NCBI GenBank assembly: GCA_003134995.1
Contig: PLDC01000025.1
Span: forward strand, 182,882 to 246,881
From: Acidobacteriaceae bacterium
GTDB lineage: Bacteria > Acidobacteriota > Terriglobia > Terriglobales > Acidobacteriaceae
DNA: 64,000 nucleotides
Direction of reading: 5' to 3'
This document shows positions 15,587-25,927 of this stretch, piece by piece; positions within the stretch are counted from its first letter, which is position 1; each line of letters opens with the position of its first letter. Position numbers and translations under genes: made by a program. The notes beneath the pieces are model-generated. The model was given only the letters and a program-made list of their open reading frames with translations, had not been told where the DNA came from and made no database searches.

Positions 15587-17179
15587 TCACTCCCACTCAA
15601 TCGTTCCCGGGGGCTTGGACGTAATGTCATAGACCACGCGGTTCACGCCCTTCACTTCATTCACGATGCGCGTGGAGATGGTTTTCAGCACTTCGTGCGG
15701 CAGCGCCACCCAATCGGCGGTCATACCGTCCTCTGAACTCACCGCACGAAGCGCACACGTATAAGCATAGGTGCGCATGTCGCCCATCACGCCTACCGAC
15801 ATTACCGGAAGCAGCACGGCAAAAGACTGCCAGATTTTGTTGTAGAGTCCGGCGTTTTTTATTTCGGTGACGACGATGTCATCGCACTCGCGGAGCAGCG
15901 CAAGGCGCTGCGGAGTGACTTCGCCGAGCACTCGCACGGCGAGACCAGGACCGGGGAACGGCTGCCGCTGCAGAATTTCTTCTGGCATGCCGAGGTCGCG
16001 GCCAATCTTGCGGACTTCATCCTTGAACAAATCTTTCAGCGGCTCGATCAGCTTGAGTTTCATTTTCTCAGGCAGCCCGCCCACGTTGTGATGCGACTTG
16101 ATCACCTGCGACGGCCCCCGCACCGAGCGCGATTCGATCACGTCGGGATAAAGCGTGCCCTGCACCAGCCACTTCACGTTGCCTTCTATTTTCTCGATGC
16201 GCCGCGCTTCCCGTTCGAAGACCTTGATGAATTCGTTGCCGATGATCTTCCGTTTCTTCTCAGGATCGCTGACTCCTTTCAGTTTGTCCAGAAAGCGATC
16301 GGTCGCGTCGACGGCGTCGAGATTCAGGCCAAGCTTGTCGTGCAGCGTCTTCTGTACTTTCTCAAATTCATTCTTGCGCAGCACGCCATTGTCCACGAAG
16401 ATGCAGGTGAGGCGTGATTTACCTTTAGCGTCGCGGAGCGCTCGGTCGACGAGTACGGCCGCAACGGAGGAATCGACTCCACCCGAAAGTGCGCAGATCG
16501 CGCGGCCTTTGCCGACTTGCTGCCTGACTTGCTCGACCGTTGAATCGATAAAGTGCTGCGGCGTCCAGGTAGGTTTTGCGCCGCAGATCTGGAAGATAAA
16601 GTTGCGCAGCATCTCCGTCCCGTTGCGAGTGTGGTGAACTTCGGGATGGAACTGCACCGCGAACCACTTCTTCGCGACATTCTGAATTCCCGCGACGGCG
16701 TGCGCGGTCTTCGCGGTCAGTTCGAATCCGGGAGGCAATTCCAGCGCCTCATCGCCGTGCGACATCCAGACGGGCTGGCGCTTTGCCAGTCCGCGGAAAA
16801 GAACCGACTCGGCGACGATGTCGATTTCCGCGTGGCCGTACTCGCGCTTATCTGCGGGACGCACTTTGCCGCCGAGCGTGTGCACCATGAACTGCAGCCC
16901 GTAGCAGATGCCCAGCACGGGCAGGCCCAGTTCGAAGACGCGTTTGTCCGCAGGCGGCGCGTCTTTGTCGTAAACCGACCACGGGGCTCCCGAGAGCACA
17001 ATGCCAACCGGGGCACAGGTTTTGATCTCGTTAAGCGACGCCGTGCACGGCAGCACCACGGAAAAAACATTCTGTTCGCGAATGCGGCGCGCGATGAGCT
17101 GCGTGTACTGCGCGCCAAAGTCGAGAATGACGATGGATTGAGTGAGCGAGGACTCTTTACGTCTGGATTGGGTTTCCAC
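15587..17179 (-). CDS. guaA: GMP synthase (glutamine-hydrolysing)
   Basis: Converts XMP to GMP using glutamine and ATP. 530 residues from the GTG at 17179. The N-terminal class I glutamine amidotransferase has Cys92 (GICYGLQ), His178 and Glu180. The ATP-pyrophosphatase P-loop SGGVDSS is at 232-238. The C-terminal dimerisation domain ends in the usual [14 protein letters not shown] at 17233 would add 18 residues, but the 530-residue form matches the family length. It lies downstream of leuS and a membrane-protein gene on the same strand and may be cotranscribed with them. Confidence 0.97.
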   Translation of the reverse strand: METQSRRKESSLTQSIVILDFGAQYTQLIARRIREQNVFSVVLPCTASLNEIKTCAPVGIVLSGAPWSVYDKDAPPADKRVFELGLPVLGICYGLQFMVHTLGGKVRPADKREYGHAEIDIVAESVLFRGLAKRQPVWMSHGDEALELPPGFELTAKTAHAVAGIQNVAKKWFAVQFHPEVHHTRNGTEMLRNFIFQICGAKPTWTPQHFIDSTVEQVRQQVGKGRAICALSGGVDSSVAAVLVDRALRDAKGKSRLTCIFVDNGVLRKNEFEKVQKTLHDKLGLNLDAVDATDRFLDKLKGVSDPEKKRKIIGNEFIKVFEREARRIEKIEGNVKWLVQGTLYPDVIESRSVRGPSQVIKSHHNVGGLPEKMKLKLIEPLKDLFKDEVRKIGRDLGMPEEILQRQPFPGPGLAVRVLGEVTPQRLALLRECDDIVVTEIKNAGLYNKIWQSFAVLLPVMSVGVMGDMRTYAYTCALRAVSSEDGMTADWVALPHEVLKTISTRIVNEVKGVNRVVYDITSKPPGTIEWE

Positions 17180-17248
17180 GGATGAGTTTCTCAAATCAGA
17201 TGGACTGTGTAAAGGCCGTCTGTTCCCCCGCACGCAATGCCTGGCAAG

Positions 17249-18268
17249 TTAAGTCTCTACGGCAAGGTTCGGAAGGTCGCTGAGAATTGGCTCGTCGCGA
17301 TCAATCGAGGTCTGAGGCGGAGGAGTGGGCAGTGGCGCGGGCTTAGCCATAGCCTCCGGCATTTCGGCGATGCAGACGTATCCGGCTAGGCGAGCTATGT
17401 ACAGCCAATCGACGACCGCGAAATACGCGAGCGTGAAAAGAACAATAGCGCCAATCACAAGCCGACCCGGGGCGATCTGGACGAAGGCGAGCGGCAGGGA
17501 CGCAGCCGTCGTGCCGACGCTGAAGACCGCCAGGTGCGCCAGTCCTGACCATGTGCTCACCGCGCAAACCGGTCCGGAATGTTCCTGAGAAAAAATGGCG
17601 GCAGCAGAAATTGCGCTCACTGCGTCGTCACCATCGCGGACAGCGAAAATGCAGGCGAGCGACAGTAACCAGTTCAACATCGGCCATAGGATGCAGATCA
17701 GTCCGGCCAGCGGGAAGAAGAGGGTGAAGACCAACGCAGGTCGCGGATGCGCTGGCGATGAGGCGGAGCTAACGAGAATCGCAGCGCCGGCAAAGGAAAG
17801 CAGCGCGGCTAACGTTAACGCGACGCGTAAAAAGTTGAGCCAGATGAGGGAGCGCAGTGGCCGCGGCGTTATCGTGTTCTCTGTTGCCGCGGAGACTTCG
17901 TCAGGAGCATCTCGACGAAAATAAGCGAGCAGGGCGCGGACAGTCGCGGCACGCCCGAGAGAAGCGGCGAGAATCCAGAGGAACGAGAGTGCCAGCGTCG
18001 CGAGCAAACCGGCCAGCGCGGCGCGATTCAGGCTACCGCGAAAGATGTGTGCGATCGCTCGTCCAACCAGTAGCGGTTGCCTTGTGCGAAGAAGAGCCGC
18101 ATCACCGTTCGTCACAGGCAAGGTGTCGAGATATTCGATGAGCGAAAAAAAGAAAAAGGCGCAGGCGACGGAGCCGGCCGTCCAGCGCCAGGCAATTTCG
18201 GCAAACGTCAGCGAAGGCCGTCGGAACGCGGCGCGGAAGCCTTCGAGTGTGGGCGAAACGCTCGACAT
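17249..18268 (-). CDS. Hypothetical multi-pass membrane protein
   Basis: A 339-residue protein with about six hydrophobic segments in two groups (around residues 30-50 and 85-115, then 140-165, 180-210, 240-265 and 270-300). A charged, proline-rich cytoplasmic tail (PAPLPTPPPQTSIDRDEP) ends it. No family is recognised. It starts three bases after leuS ends, so the two are almost certainly cotranscribed. Nothing suggests a functional link to aminoacylation. Confidence 0.75.
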   Translation of the reverse strand: MSSVSPTLEGFRAAFRRPSLTFAEIAWRWTAGSVACAFFFFSLIEYLDTLPVTNGDAALLRTRQPLLVGRAIAHIFRGSLNRAALAGLLATLALSFLWILAASLGRAATVRALLAYFRRDAPDEVSAATENTITPRPLRSLIWLNFLRVALTLAALLSFAGAAILVSSASSPAHPRPALVFTLFFPLAGLICILWPMLNWLLSLACIFAVRDGDDAVSAISAAAIFSQEHSGPVCAVSTWSGLAHLAVFSVGTTAASLPLAFVQIAPGRLVIGAIVLFTLAYFAVVDWLYIARLAGYVCIAEMPEAMAKPAPLPTPPPQTSIDRDEPILSDLPNLAVET

Positions 18269-18271
18269 ACG

Positions 18272-20896
18272 CTACTTGACGACTAGGTTGAGCAGTTTGC
18301 CCGGGACAAAGATTTTCTTCACGATCTGCTTACCAGCGATGGCGGACTGGATTTTTTCGTCGGCCAACGCACGCTCGACGACGAATTCCTCGGTGGCGTC
18401 GGCTGGCACAACGACGCGGCCGCGTAGCTTGCCGTTGATCTGCACCGGAATTTCAAGTTCTTCTTCTTTGGCGAGCGCCGCGTCATATTTCGGCCAGGGA
18501 GCTTTGAGCAGGCTACCTTTTTCGCCGAGCATCTCCCAGAGTTCGTGCGCGAGATATGGCGCGAAGGGGGCGAGCAGGAGAACCATGCTGCGCTGTACCT
18601 CTGCCATCAGGGCTGGAGGAATCGTTTCCCCTTTGACGACCTCTCCCGTCGAGGGGTTCTGTACATCCTCACTTCCCAGCGCTCTGCGATTGGCGTCGTT
18701 GAGTAGCTCCATGATTGCCGATATACAGGTATTGAAGTGCCAGCGTCCCCGGAAGTCGTCGGTGACGCGCTTAATGGTTTGGTGAAGCTTGCGCTGAAGA
18801 TTCCTGTTGGACACAGACAATTGTCCCGGCAAGGGTCCGCGCCAATTAGGGTCTTGCGGCCTCGCATGCGTCTCGACAAACCGGTACACGCGCCCTAAAA
18901 ATCTCTGGATACCTTCGATGCCGGAATCCTGCCAGTCGAGATCGCGGTCCGGCGGAGCGGCGAACAGGCTGTAAAGGCGTGCGGCATCGGCGCCGTAGCG
19001 CGCAATCATTTCGTCAGGGCTGACAACATTGCCGAGACTCTTCGACATTTTCGCGCCATCTTTGATCACCATGCCTTGCGTGAACAGGCGCGCGATAGGC
19101 TCGTCGTTGGTGACGAGGCCGAGGTCGCGCATGAACTTGGTCCAGAAGCGCGAGTAGATAAGATGCAAGATGGCGTGCTCGACGCCGCCGATATATTGGT
19201 CGATGGGGAACCAATATTGCGCGGTCTTGGAATCGAATGGAGCGCGATTGTTGTGCGCGTCCGTGTAGCGATAGAAATACCAGGACGAGTCGACGAAAGT
19301 GTCCATGGTATCGGTTTCGCGGCGCGCCGGGCCGCCGCATTTGGGGCAGGTCGTGTTCACAAACTCCGGCAAACCGCCGAAGGGCGAGCCAAGGGCGTGC
19401 GCGATATCGATGGCCTCTGGCAAAATCACCGGCAAATCTTTTTCCGGCACGGGGACGATTCCATCTTTCTCGCAATAGAGCATGGGGATGGGCGTGCCCC
19501 AGTAACGCTGGCGTGAAATTCCCCAATCTTTCAGGCGATAGGTGACGGTGGCTTTGCCGAAGCCGTTCTGCTCGGCGAATGCGGACATTGTTTTGATCGC
19601 GTCGGCGCACTCCATGCCGCTGTAGGGGCCGGAGTTGATCAACATGCCGTCATGCGCGACAAACGGAAGCGGCGGCTCGGTCATGGTTTCTTCCTGATCG
19701 GTGGAGACAGGAAGAACCACGAGGCGAATCTCGAGTTTGTATTTCTTTGCGAACTCGTGATCGCGGTCATCATGCGCGGGGACGCTCATGATCGCACCGG
19801 TGCCATAGTCCATGAGAATGTAGTTCGCCACCCAGACGGGAATCTTCTCGCCGTTGAAGGGATTGATGGCGTAGCGGCCGGTTGGAACTCCGTGCTTCTC
19901 GATTTCTCCGATGTCACCCACTTCTTTGGCTTTGCGCTGCTCGGCGATAAGTTGATCGACCTTGGCGCGCAACTCTGGATTGTTGGCCGCGAGATCGGCG
20001 ACGATAGGATGCTCGGGCGCGAGTTGCACCGAGGTCGCGCCGTAAATAGTATCAACGCGCGTGGTGAAAACTTTGATAGTCGCGCCCGCGGGCCCAAAGC
20101 CGTGGTGTTGAGGCTGCGAATAGTCGAGCTTGAAATCAATCAGCGTGCCTTCGCTGCGGCCGATCCAGTTGCGCTGCATGGTGCGGACTTTTTCAGGCCA
20201 GCCATCGAGCTTATCGAGATCGCGCAACAATTCGTCCGCGTACTTGGTGATGCGCAAAAACCATTGCTCAAGTTCGCGTTGTTCTACGCGAGTATCTTCG
20301 TGACGCCAGCAGCAACCGTCGACAACCTGCTCGTTGGCAAGTACTGTGGCGCACTTGGGGCACCAATTGACTTTGCTTTTCTTGCGATACGCCAAACCTT
20401 TCTCGCAGAACTTGAGAAAGAACCACTGGTTCCAGCGGTAATAATCGGGGAGGCAGGTTGTGACTTCGCGAGACCAGTCGTACGCGAAGCCGAGTCGGTT
20501 CATCTGCGCCTTCATCTTCGCGATGTTGCTGAGGGTCCACTGGCGCGGTGGAGTATTGTTCTGAATGGCCGCGTTCTCCGCGGGCAAGCCGAAGGAATCC
20601 CATCCCATCGGATGAAGCACGTTATAGCCATTCATCCACATATAGCGCGCGAGAGCATCGCCGATTGCGTAATTGCGCACGTGTCCCATATGCAACGCGC
20701 CGGAAGGGTAGGGCAGCATTTCGAGCACGTAATACTTCTTCTTCGCCGAATCGGCTTCGGCGGCGTAGAGTTCAAGATCGTTTTGCCAGCGCGCGAACCA
20801 CTTGGTTTCTACGCGCTGGGGATCGTAGCGCTCGTCGTTGCTGCGCGGATTGCCGCCGGGAGCGGTGGTTTCTTCCTGCATCTTTTCTTGCTGCAT
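18272..20896 (-). CDS. leuS: Leucyl-tRNA synthetase
   Basis: Class I aminoacyl-tRNA synthetase charging tRNA-Leu. 874 residues, a normal bacterial length. The HIGH-type motif is HMGH at 69-72 and the KMSKS loop is at about residue 617. The CP1 editing domain lies in between, with the [11 protein letters not shown] and [15 protein letters not shown] motifs of the deacylation site. A zinc-binding CPKC segment lies near residue 180 and the C-terminal anticodon-binding and QINGKLRG regions are complete. Two ATGs (20896 and 20881) are possible starts. The second is preceded by AAGAAAAG. Confidence 0.97.
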   Translation of the reverse strand: MQQEKMQEETTAPGGNPRSNDERYDPQRVETKWFARWQNDLELYAAEADSAKKKYYVLEMLPYPSGALHMGHVRNYAIGDALARYMWMNGYNVLHPMGWDSFGLPAENAAIQNNTPPRQWTLSNIAKMKAQMNRLGFAYDWSREVTTCLPDYYRWNQWFFLKFCEKGLAYRKKSKVNWCPKCATVLANEQVVDGCCWRHEDTRVEQRELEQWFLRITKYADELLRDLDKLDGWPEKVRTMQRNWIGRSEGTLIDFKLDYSQPQHHGFGPAGATIKVFTTRVDTIYGATSVQLAPEHPIVADLAANNPELRAKVDQLIAEQRKAKEVGDIGEIEKHGVPTGRYAINPFNGEKIPVWVANYILMDYGTGAIMSVPAHDDRDHEFAKKYKLEIRLVVLPVSTDQEETMTEPPLPFVAHDGMLINSGPYSGMECADAIKTMSAFAEQNGFGKATVTYRLKDWGISRQRYWGTPIPMLYCEKDGIVPVPEKDLPVILPEAIDIAHALGSPFGGLPEFVNTTCPKCGGPARRETDTMDTFVDSSWYFYRYTDAHNNRAPFDSKTAQYWFPIDQYIGGVEHAILHLIYSRFWTKFMRDLGLVTNDEPIARLFTQGMVIKDGAKMSKSLGNVVSPDEMIARYGADAARLYSLFAAPPDRDLDWQDSGIEGIQRFLGRVYRFVETHARPQDPNWRGPLPGQLSVSNRNLQRKLHQTIKRVTDDFRGRWHFNTCISAIMELLNDANRRALGSEDVQNPSTGEVVKGETIPPALMAEVQRSMVLLLAPFAPYLAHELWEMLGEKGSLLKAPWPKYDAALAKEEELEIPVQINGKLRGRVVVPADATEEFVVERALADEKIQSAIAGKQIVKKIFVPGKLLNLVVK

Positions 20897-20987
20897 AGGA
20901 GGTCAGGCGAATTCCGGTAAACCTTAGATTCTACAATGGGGCGGCAGACCTGTGTTGGGATCGCTTATCGACCGTGCGTCAAAATCT

Positions 20988-21020
20988 TAACCACAGGGGG
21001 CACAGAGGTACACGGAGGTC
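20988..21020. repeat. CACAGAGG-type repeat half-unit
   Basis: A single arm of the CACAGAG repeat family (ACCACAGGGGGCACAGAGG) just downstream of the pseudogene. It resembles the arms of the palindrome at 4992-5073. Confidence 0.5.
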
Positions 21021-21043
21021 ATGGGCAGTGTTCGGGGCTTCAT

Positions 21044-21908
21044 TCATCTGCGGTGCTTGGTTGCGGACGCGCGACTCCGCAGCTTGCTGTAGTCGCGGAA
21101 GTAAGCACGAAGGCCATATTGCGGCGTACTTTTCGTGTAGCCGGCAACGAGTTGGTCCTGGTAGTGATCGAGAAAGAAGTCGAAGGGATCGCGCGGCTCC
21201 ATATCGATCATGGTCAGTCGGAATCGTGCATGGTGAGCTTGCCGAATTGCATTTCGCCATGCCGGAACGCAATGTAGTTTCCAGTTTGCCTGGTGGCGAA
21301 AGTCGACGGCTGAGTTGTGCCGAACACCTGGACGATATCGTTGCCTTGCAGGCGAACGGCGGTGACTCTTCCCTGAATATGGGGCGCAGGAAGGATTTGT
21401 TCAGGATTGGCAGGTGCGAAGCCTTCAGATGCTCGGTGTGCAGGTGAATTCGTCCATCTGGCTCTGCCATGAGAACGCCTTCGGTTTCGAAGAGAATGTC
21501 ACCTTTCTGATGAAGTTTGCCTTTTACGATGAGCCGATTATTCTTGCTTTCGATGCTGAGATTCTTAATGGGAGAGTCGGCAGCGGACAACACGTTTTCA
21601 TTCAGCACCTGCGCGAGAGCATTGCAACTGATCGAAATCTCCGCCGACGCCAGAGCGAGCGTGAAGGAATTCTTGTCGTCGAATACGACGATTGCTCCCG
21701 GTCTAGTGGGAAGAAGCGCGCCCTGCAATCGGACGATGTGTACGGTTATCGACTCTGCGTAGTGATAGGTCACGTTCCTCATGGCAATCTGCACCGCTTG
21801 GGTGGCTGGTTCTGCGTTCACCTGAGCCCTGGCGCGATTTCGCGAATGGACAGTTGCAAAGAAGAGTATCGCCAGGCAGATGGACCGGATGGCGGGGGCG
21901 AAAGTCAT
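21044..21908 (-). pseudogene. Exported protein gene with a deletion and two frameshifts
   Basis: The first ~170 codons give a signal peptide and a coherent beta-rich domain (AMRNVTYHYAESITVHIVRL, then KLHQKGDILFETEGVL). Near 21415 the protein-like reading moves to another frame, continuing FAPANPEQILPAPHIQGRV and then AVRLQGNDIVQVFGTT. It shifts again near 21230 to LTMIDMEPRDPFDFFLDHYQ, stopping at 21044. The residues expected between the first two parts seem to be missing, so a deletion probably caused the first shift. The nominal 309-residue reading is therefore two thirds genuine and one third out of frame. Confidence 0.7.
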
Positions 21909-21944
21909 CGAGAGTAAGACGCCAAGAATGCGAAAACGTTGGGT

Positions 21945-22868
21945 CTATGCCACCAGCTTCTTCAGGGCGTCAACATTTCTGCGGTCGTCGCCCGGTTCGT
22001 CGATGGGAGTTTCGGCAATAAAGGATGCATGGGCGAGACGTAGGTCATTGAGCAAAATGCGAAACGGTTCAATGCCGATGGTTCCTTTACCGATTTGCTG
22101 ATGGCGATCAAGCTTCGATCCGCGGGCGGCTTTGGCGTCGTTGCAGTGAATCACTTTCACATTGTTCAGGCCAACGGTCGCGTCGAGATGAAGCAGCGTC
22201 TGATAGATGCCTTCCTCAGTGACAATGTCGTAGCCGGCCACGTGAGTGTGGCAGGTGTCGATGCAGGCCGCGATGGGAACGACGCCGCGCAGGCGGTCGA
22301 TGACTTCGGCGACTTGTTCGAAGCTGCCCCCAAGGGAGAATTCGGAGCCAGCAGTGTTTTCGATCAGGATGGTCAATCCAGCATTCGCGAGATCGAGACC
22401 TTGAGTGGCGGTGGCGATGGCTGCGGCAGTTTGCAATAGTCCGGCTTCGCGATCGGCTCCGCGAAATGAGCCGGGGTGCAGCACCAGGTAGTCGGCGCAC
22501 ACCGCGAGCGCGCGCTCCACTTCGCCGCGAAAAGCTTCGATCGATTTCTTCAGGAACAACTGGTTCGTGCTGGCAAGATTCACCAGATAGTTCGTGTGAA
22601 TCACCAGCGGCTTGTGATCGTATTGCCGGCGTAGAGTGAGCATCTGTTCGCACAGAGGATGGCTGAGCTCATAAGGCGCCCATTGGCGCGGGCTGGTGGA
22701 GAAAATCTGCAAGGTATTGCAGCCGAGACGATAGGCGCGCTCGGCAGCGTTCTGAATGCCTCCGGCGGTAGAGGTGTGAATGCCGATGCGGCGGGAAGTC
22801 AGGCGGGGCGGGCGTTTGGGCGCGGGTCGGGCAAGAATATCCTGTTCGCGGGCGATGGAGCGGGGCAT
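21945..22868 (-). CDS. nfo: Endonuclease IV (AP endonuclease)
   Basis: Cleaves the DNA backbone 5' to abasic sites in base-excision repair, using three zinc ions. 307 residues, about 25 longer than typical because of a basic N-terminal extension (residues 1-25). The TIM-barrel metal motifs are intact: IGIHTSTAGG, VLHPGS, ILIENTAG, CIDTCHTHVAGYD, VIHCNDAKA and SFIAETP. The extension may not be real, since a downstream start is possible. Confidence 0.95.
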   Translation of the reverse strand: MPRSIAREQDILARPAPKRPPRLTSRRIGIHTSTAGGIQNAAERAYRLGCNTLQIFSTSPRQWAPYELSHPLCEQMLTLRRQYDHKPLVIHTNYLVNLASTNQLFLKKSIEAFRGEVERALAVCADYLVLHPGSFRGADREAGLLQTAAAIATATQGLDLANAGLTILIENTAGSEFSLGGSFEQVAEVIDRLRGVVPIAACIDTCHTHVAGYDIVTEEGIYQTLLHLDATVGLNNVKVIHCNDAKAARGSKLDRHQQIGKGTIGIEPFRILLNDLRLAHASFIAETPIDEPGDDRRNVDALKKLVA

Positions 22869-22997
22869 TAAGAAAGTATAAATGCAGGTAAGGCCGACGG
22901 ATCTGTTCTGGCATCTTCAACTCATGCTTCAGCAGTTCTTGAGGATGACCTGAGCACTCCCGGTACAATAGATTTTCTTTCGCAACTCCACACTTGC

Positions 22998-24635
22998 ATG
23001 ACAGCTTTCGTGAATGATGCCCCATTGGATTCCTCGGCTGCGGCAATCAAGCCCACGCGATCCGAAACCAACTGGGTCAAATATGGCTCCGTGGGTGCAT
23101 TGCTGCTTGTCGTCGTATTTTGTTCCGTCGTGCGAATGCGGCTGCGCAACATGCCTTTGGAGCGCGATGAGGGCGAGTATGCCTACATGGGCCAGCTTAT
23201 GCTGCAAGGCATTCCGCCCTACAAAATTGCCTGCAACATGAAGTTGCCGGGAACCTATGCGGCATATGCGGCCATGATGGCGGTTTTCGGCGAGACCCCC
23301 GCAGGCATTCGCGTCGGACTAATGCTGTTCAATGTCGCGGCCACGATCCTCGTTTTTCTGTTGGCGAAATATTTGTATGGATGGCTGGCGGGCGCAGTCG
23401 CAGGGATGACCTACAGCTTCCTCTCCTGCCGCCCGGCGGTGCTCGGCCTCTACGCGCACGCCACCCATTTTGTGGTCTTAGCTGCGTTGGCCGGAATTCT
23501 GTTGTTGCTCTACGCCATCGAGACCAGGCGGATCGGCATTTATTTTGGCAGTGGACTTTGCCTTGGGCTGGCATTCCTGATGAAGCAGCCCGGGAGTTTC
23601 TTTGCCGTTTTCGCCGGATCGTACTGGCTGTGGAAGGAATGGAGGCAGCCGTTTCCGTATCGCGATGTCGCGATCCGCGGCGGCGCCCTGTTTGCGGGCA
23701 TGGTATTGCCATTTGGCGTGACGTGCCTACTACTTCTTCGCGCCGGAGTTTTTCCCAGCTTCTGGTTTTGGACTTGGTCGTATGCGTGGCAGTATGGCGT
23801 CGCAACAACCTGGCCGGACGTACAGTACGCGTTACACGCCTTCTTGCCGGGGGTTATACGCCCGTTTGTGATCTGGGAAATCATCGCTGTCGGTCTCGCT
23901 GCACCCATGTGGAGCCGCTTTGCCCGCACGCATGCAGGGTTCGTCACATGTTTCTTCTTGTTTTCGTGCCTGGCGGTTTTTCCTGGATTTTATTTTCGTC
24001 CGCACTACTACATTCTTGTGCTGCCGGCGGCCGCGCTGGGTGCGGGAATTGCCGTCAGCGCGGCACGACAAATACTGCTTGAAAAGCGGCTGGGCACATT
24101 CTTTGTGTGGTTTCCAGTGCTCTATTTCTCGATTGCGTTGGCGATTTCTGTTCGCGCCGAGTGCCGGAAGTACTTTAGCTTAGATCTCGATGCCGCCGCG
24201 AGGAAAATGCACCCGGGAGAACCGTTCCCGGAGGCGGTCGTCGTCGGCAGCTACATAAAAGCGCACTCCGACCAGCGCGATACGATCGCAATCTTCGGCT
24301 CCGAGTCGGAGATTTGTTTCTACGCTGCGCGCCACTGCGCCAGCAGTTATCTTTACTTCTTCCCCTTGATGGAAAAACAGAAGTTCGCCCGCCAGATGCA
24401 GGACGATATGATGCGACAGATTCGGGCAGCGCAACCGAGATTTCTGGTCTATGTCAGCGAAGTCCGATCCTGGGGATCGAATGGCCAAGTGCAGGAAAAC
24501 CAGGACTTGGTCGATAGGACGTGGGCCTACGCTCACAACGGCTATGAGTTGGTGGACGAGGTGGCGCTTGCGGAGGATCGCGAACACATGTGGGGCGATC
24601 ACGCGTGTCTGTACATTTTTCAGCGGAAAGAATAG
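22998..24635 (+). CDS. Membrane glycosyltransferase, GT39/ArnT-like
   Basis: A 545-residue integral membrane protein with around ten membrane helices and a periplasmic C-terminal domain. The first extracytoplasmic loop holds LERDEGEYAYMGQLML, the acidic motif shared by PMT/ArnT-type enzymes that use polyprenyl-phosphate-linked sugars. The acceptor (lipid, protein or polysaccharide) cannot be told from sequence. It is a single gene with nfo divergent on its left. A perfect hairpin separates it from the convergent alcohol dehydrogenase. Confidence 0.85.
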   Translation: MTAFVNDAPLDSSAAAIKPTRSETNWVKYGSVGALLLVVVFCSVVRMRLRNMPLERDEGEYAYMGQLMLQGIPPYKIACNMKLPGTYAAYAAMMAVFGETPAGIRVGLMLFNVAATILVFLLAKYLYGWLAGAVAGMTYSFLSCRPAVLGLYAHATHFVVLAALAGILLLLYAIETRRIGIYFGSGLCLGLAFLMKQPGSFFAVFAGSYWLWKEWRQPFPYRDVAIRGGALFAGMVLPFGVTCLLLLRAGVFPSFWFWTWSYAWQYGVATTWPDVQYALHAFLPGVIRPFVIWEIIAVGLAAPMWSRFARTHAGFVTCFFLFSCLAVFPGFYFRPHYYILVLPAAALGAGIAVSAARQILLEKRLGTFFVWFPVLYFSIALAISVRAECRKYFSLDLDAAARKMHPGEPFPEAVVVGSYIKAHSDQRDTIAIFGSESEICFYAARHCASSYLYFFPLMEKQKFARQMQDDMMRQIRAAQPRFLVYVSEVRSWGSNGQVQENQDLVDRTWAYAHNGYELVDEVALAEDREHMWGDHACLYIFQRKE

Positions 24636-24659
24636 GCCGCGGCCATTGCTGGCCGCGGC
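24636..24659. terminator. Bidirectional terminator hairpin
   Basis: GCCGCGGCCA (24636-24645), loop TTGC, then TGGCCGCGGC (24650-24659), a perfect 10-bp stem. It sits between two convergent genes. Confidence 0.6.
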
Positions 24660-24666
24660 TCAAGTC

Positions 24667-25746
24667 TTAAACTTGCACACCTCGTAGGGTTGCGAGCGAT
24701 TCCCGACCGGCCTGTTGGCCGATTCCAAGGACTACGCGGCCGTTGATTTGTCCCTTTTTCATCCGATCGAATACGTCGTTGATCGAGTCGAGGGGAAGAG
24801 TCTGGATGGTTGCCTTTACCTTGCCTTCCGCGGCGAAGGCAAGACTTTCTTCGAGATCGAGGCGTGTGCCGACAATGGAGCCGCGCACGGTATATCCGTT
24901 CAGCACCACGTCGAAGATGGAGATGGGAAACTCTCCCGCGGGAAGGCCATTGAGCACGCAGGTGCCGCCGCGCCGCAACATCCCGATGGCCTGCTTAAAT
25001 GCGATGGTAGAGACCGCGGTCACCAGGACTCCGTGAGCGCCGCCAATCTGTTTCTGGATTTCTGCAGCCGGGTCTTGCGTTTTTGCGTCGATAGTGATGT
25101 CGGCTCCGAGCTTGCGGGCGAGAGCCATTTTCTCCGGGCCTAAGTCCACTGCCGCAACATGCAGGCCCATAGCCTTGGCGTATTGAATGGCAACATGGCC
25201 GAGGCCACCAACGCCGGAAATTACGACCCACTCGCCGGGACGCGCGTTGGTTTGTTTTAGTCCTTTATAGGTTGTGACCCCGGCGCACAGAATGGGCGCG
25301 GCGTCGACGAAAGAAAGACTATCGGGAATTCGTCCCAGATAGTCAGCTTGACCGAGGGCATATTCTGCAAAGGTGCCGTTGACCGAGTAGCCGGAGTTCT
25401 GTTGTTCGTGGCAGAGCGTTTCCCAGCCGGACAAACAAAATTCGCAATGACCGCAGGCGCTGTGCAGCCAGGCGATGCCTACGCGATCGCCAACCTTCAG
25501 ATGTGTAACACCGGTGCCGAGGGCGGCTACGATGCCTGCGCCTTCGTGGCCCGGGATGAATGGCGGAGTTGGCTTGACGGGCCAGTAGCCTTCCGCCGCG
25601 TGCAGATCGGTATGGCATACACCAGTGGCAATAATTTCTACCAGAGCTTGACCTGGTCCGGGGGTGGGTACTGGCACTTCTTGAATGACTAGGGGCTTGC
25701 CGAATTGCTCGACGACCGCTGCTTGCATGGTTCTTGGAATGGCCAT
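24667..25746 (-). CDS. adhP: Zinc-dependent alcohol dehydrogenase
   Basis: A 359-residue medium-chain dehydrogenase interconverting alcohols and aldehydes with NAD(H). Catalytic zinc ligands are Cys44, His67 and Cys154. The structural zinc is held by Cys98, Cys101, Cys104 and Cys112. The Rossmann motif GVGGLG is at 178-183, and Asp201 is suited to NAD rather than NADP. Sequence type is that of AdhP/Adh of bacteria and yeast. AGGAGG lies seven bases before the ATG. A CRP/FNR-like palindrome lies about 56 bp upstream of the start, so control by oxygen or carbon status is plausible. Confidence 0.93.
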   Translation of the reverse strand: MAIPRTMQAAVVEQFGKPLVIQEVPVPTPGPGQALVEIIATGVCHTDLHAAEGYWPVKPTPPFIPGHEGAGIVAALGTGVTHLKVGDRVGIAWLHSACGHCEFCLSGWETLCHEQQNSGYSVNGTFAEYALGQADYLGRIPDSLSFVDAAPILCAGVTTYKGLKQTNARPGEWVVISGVGGLGHVAIQYAKAMGLHVAAVDLGPEKMALARKLGADITIDAKTQDPAAEIQKQIGGAHGVLVTAVSTIAFKQAIGMLRRGGTCVLNGLPAGEFPISIFDVVLNGYTVRGSIVGTRLDLEESLAFAAEGKVKATIQTLPLDSINDVFDRMKKGQINGRVVLGIGQQAGRESLATLRGVQV

Positions 25747-25801
25747 GAATGAATCCTCCTGGGAAACTAGCTTTACTGTATCGGGGTGCGAGTCGCGGGG
25801 C

Positions 25802-25817
25802 TGTGATCGAGATCACG
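25802..25817. promoter_or_regulatory. CRP/FNR-family-like binding site
   Basis: TGTGA-TCGAGA-TCACG, spaced exactly as the CRP consensus TGTGA-N6-TCACA, with the palindrome GTGATC-GA-GATCAC at its core. It lies between the divergent adhP and DAHP synthase genes, closer to adhP. No such regulator gene is in the window. Confidence 0.5.
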
Positions 25818-25927
25818 GCCTCTGTTGCGTCCGATCACAAGAAAGAGGCGGGATAAGTTGCTGCGTTTGCGGTGCAAGAGCGGGCACGGGTAGACTAAAT
25901 AGGCTCGCCGCGAGTGAGGGGAAATCT

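Noticed and set aside
20936-21277. Plus-strand frame over the end of the pseudogene
   Set aside because: It is antisense to the decayed exported-protein gene and to the CACAGAGG repeat.
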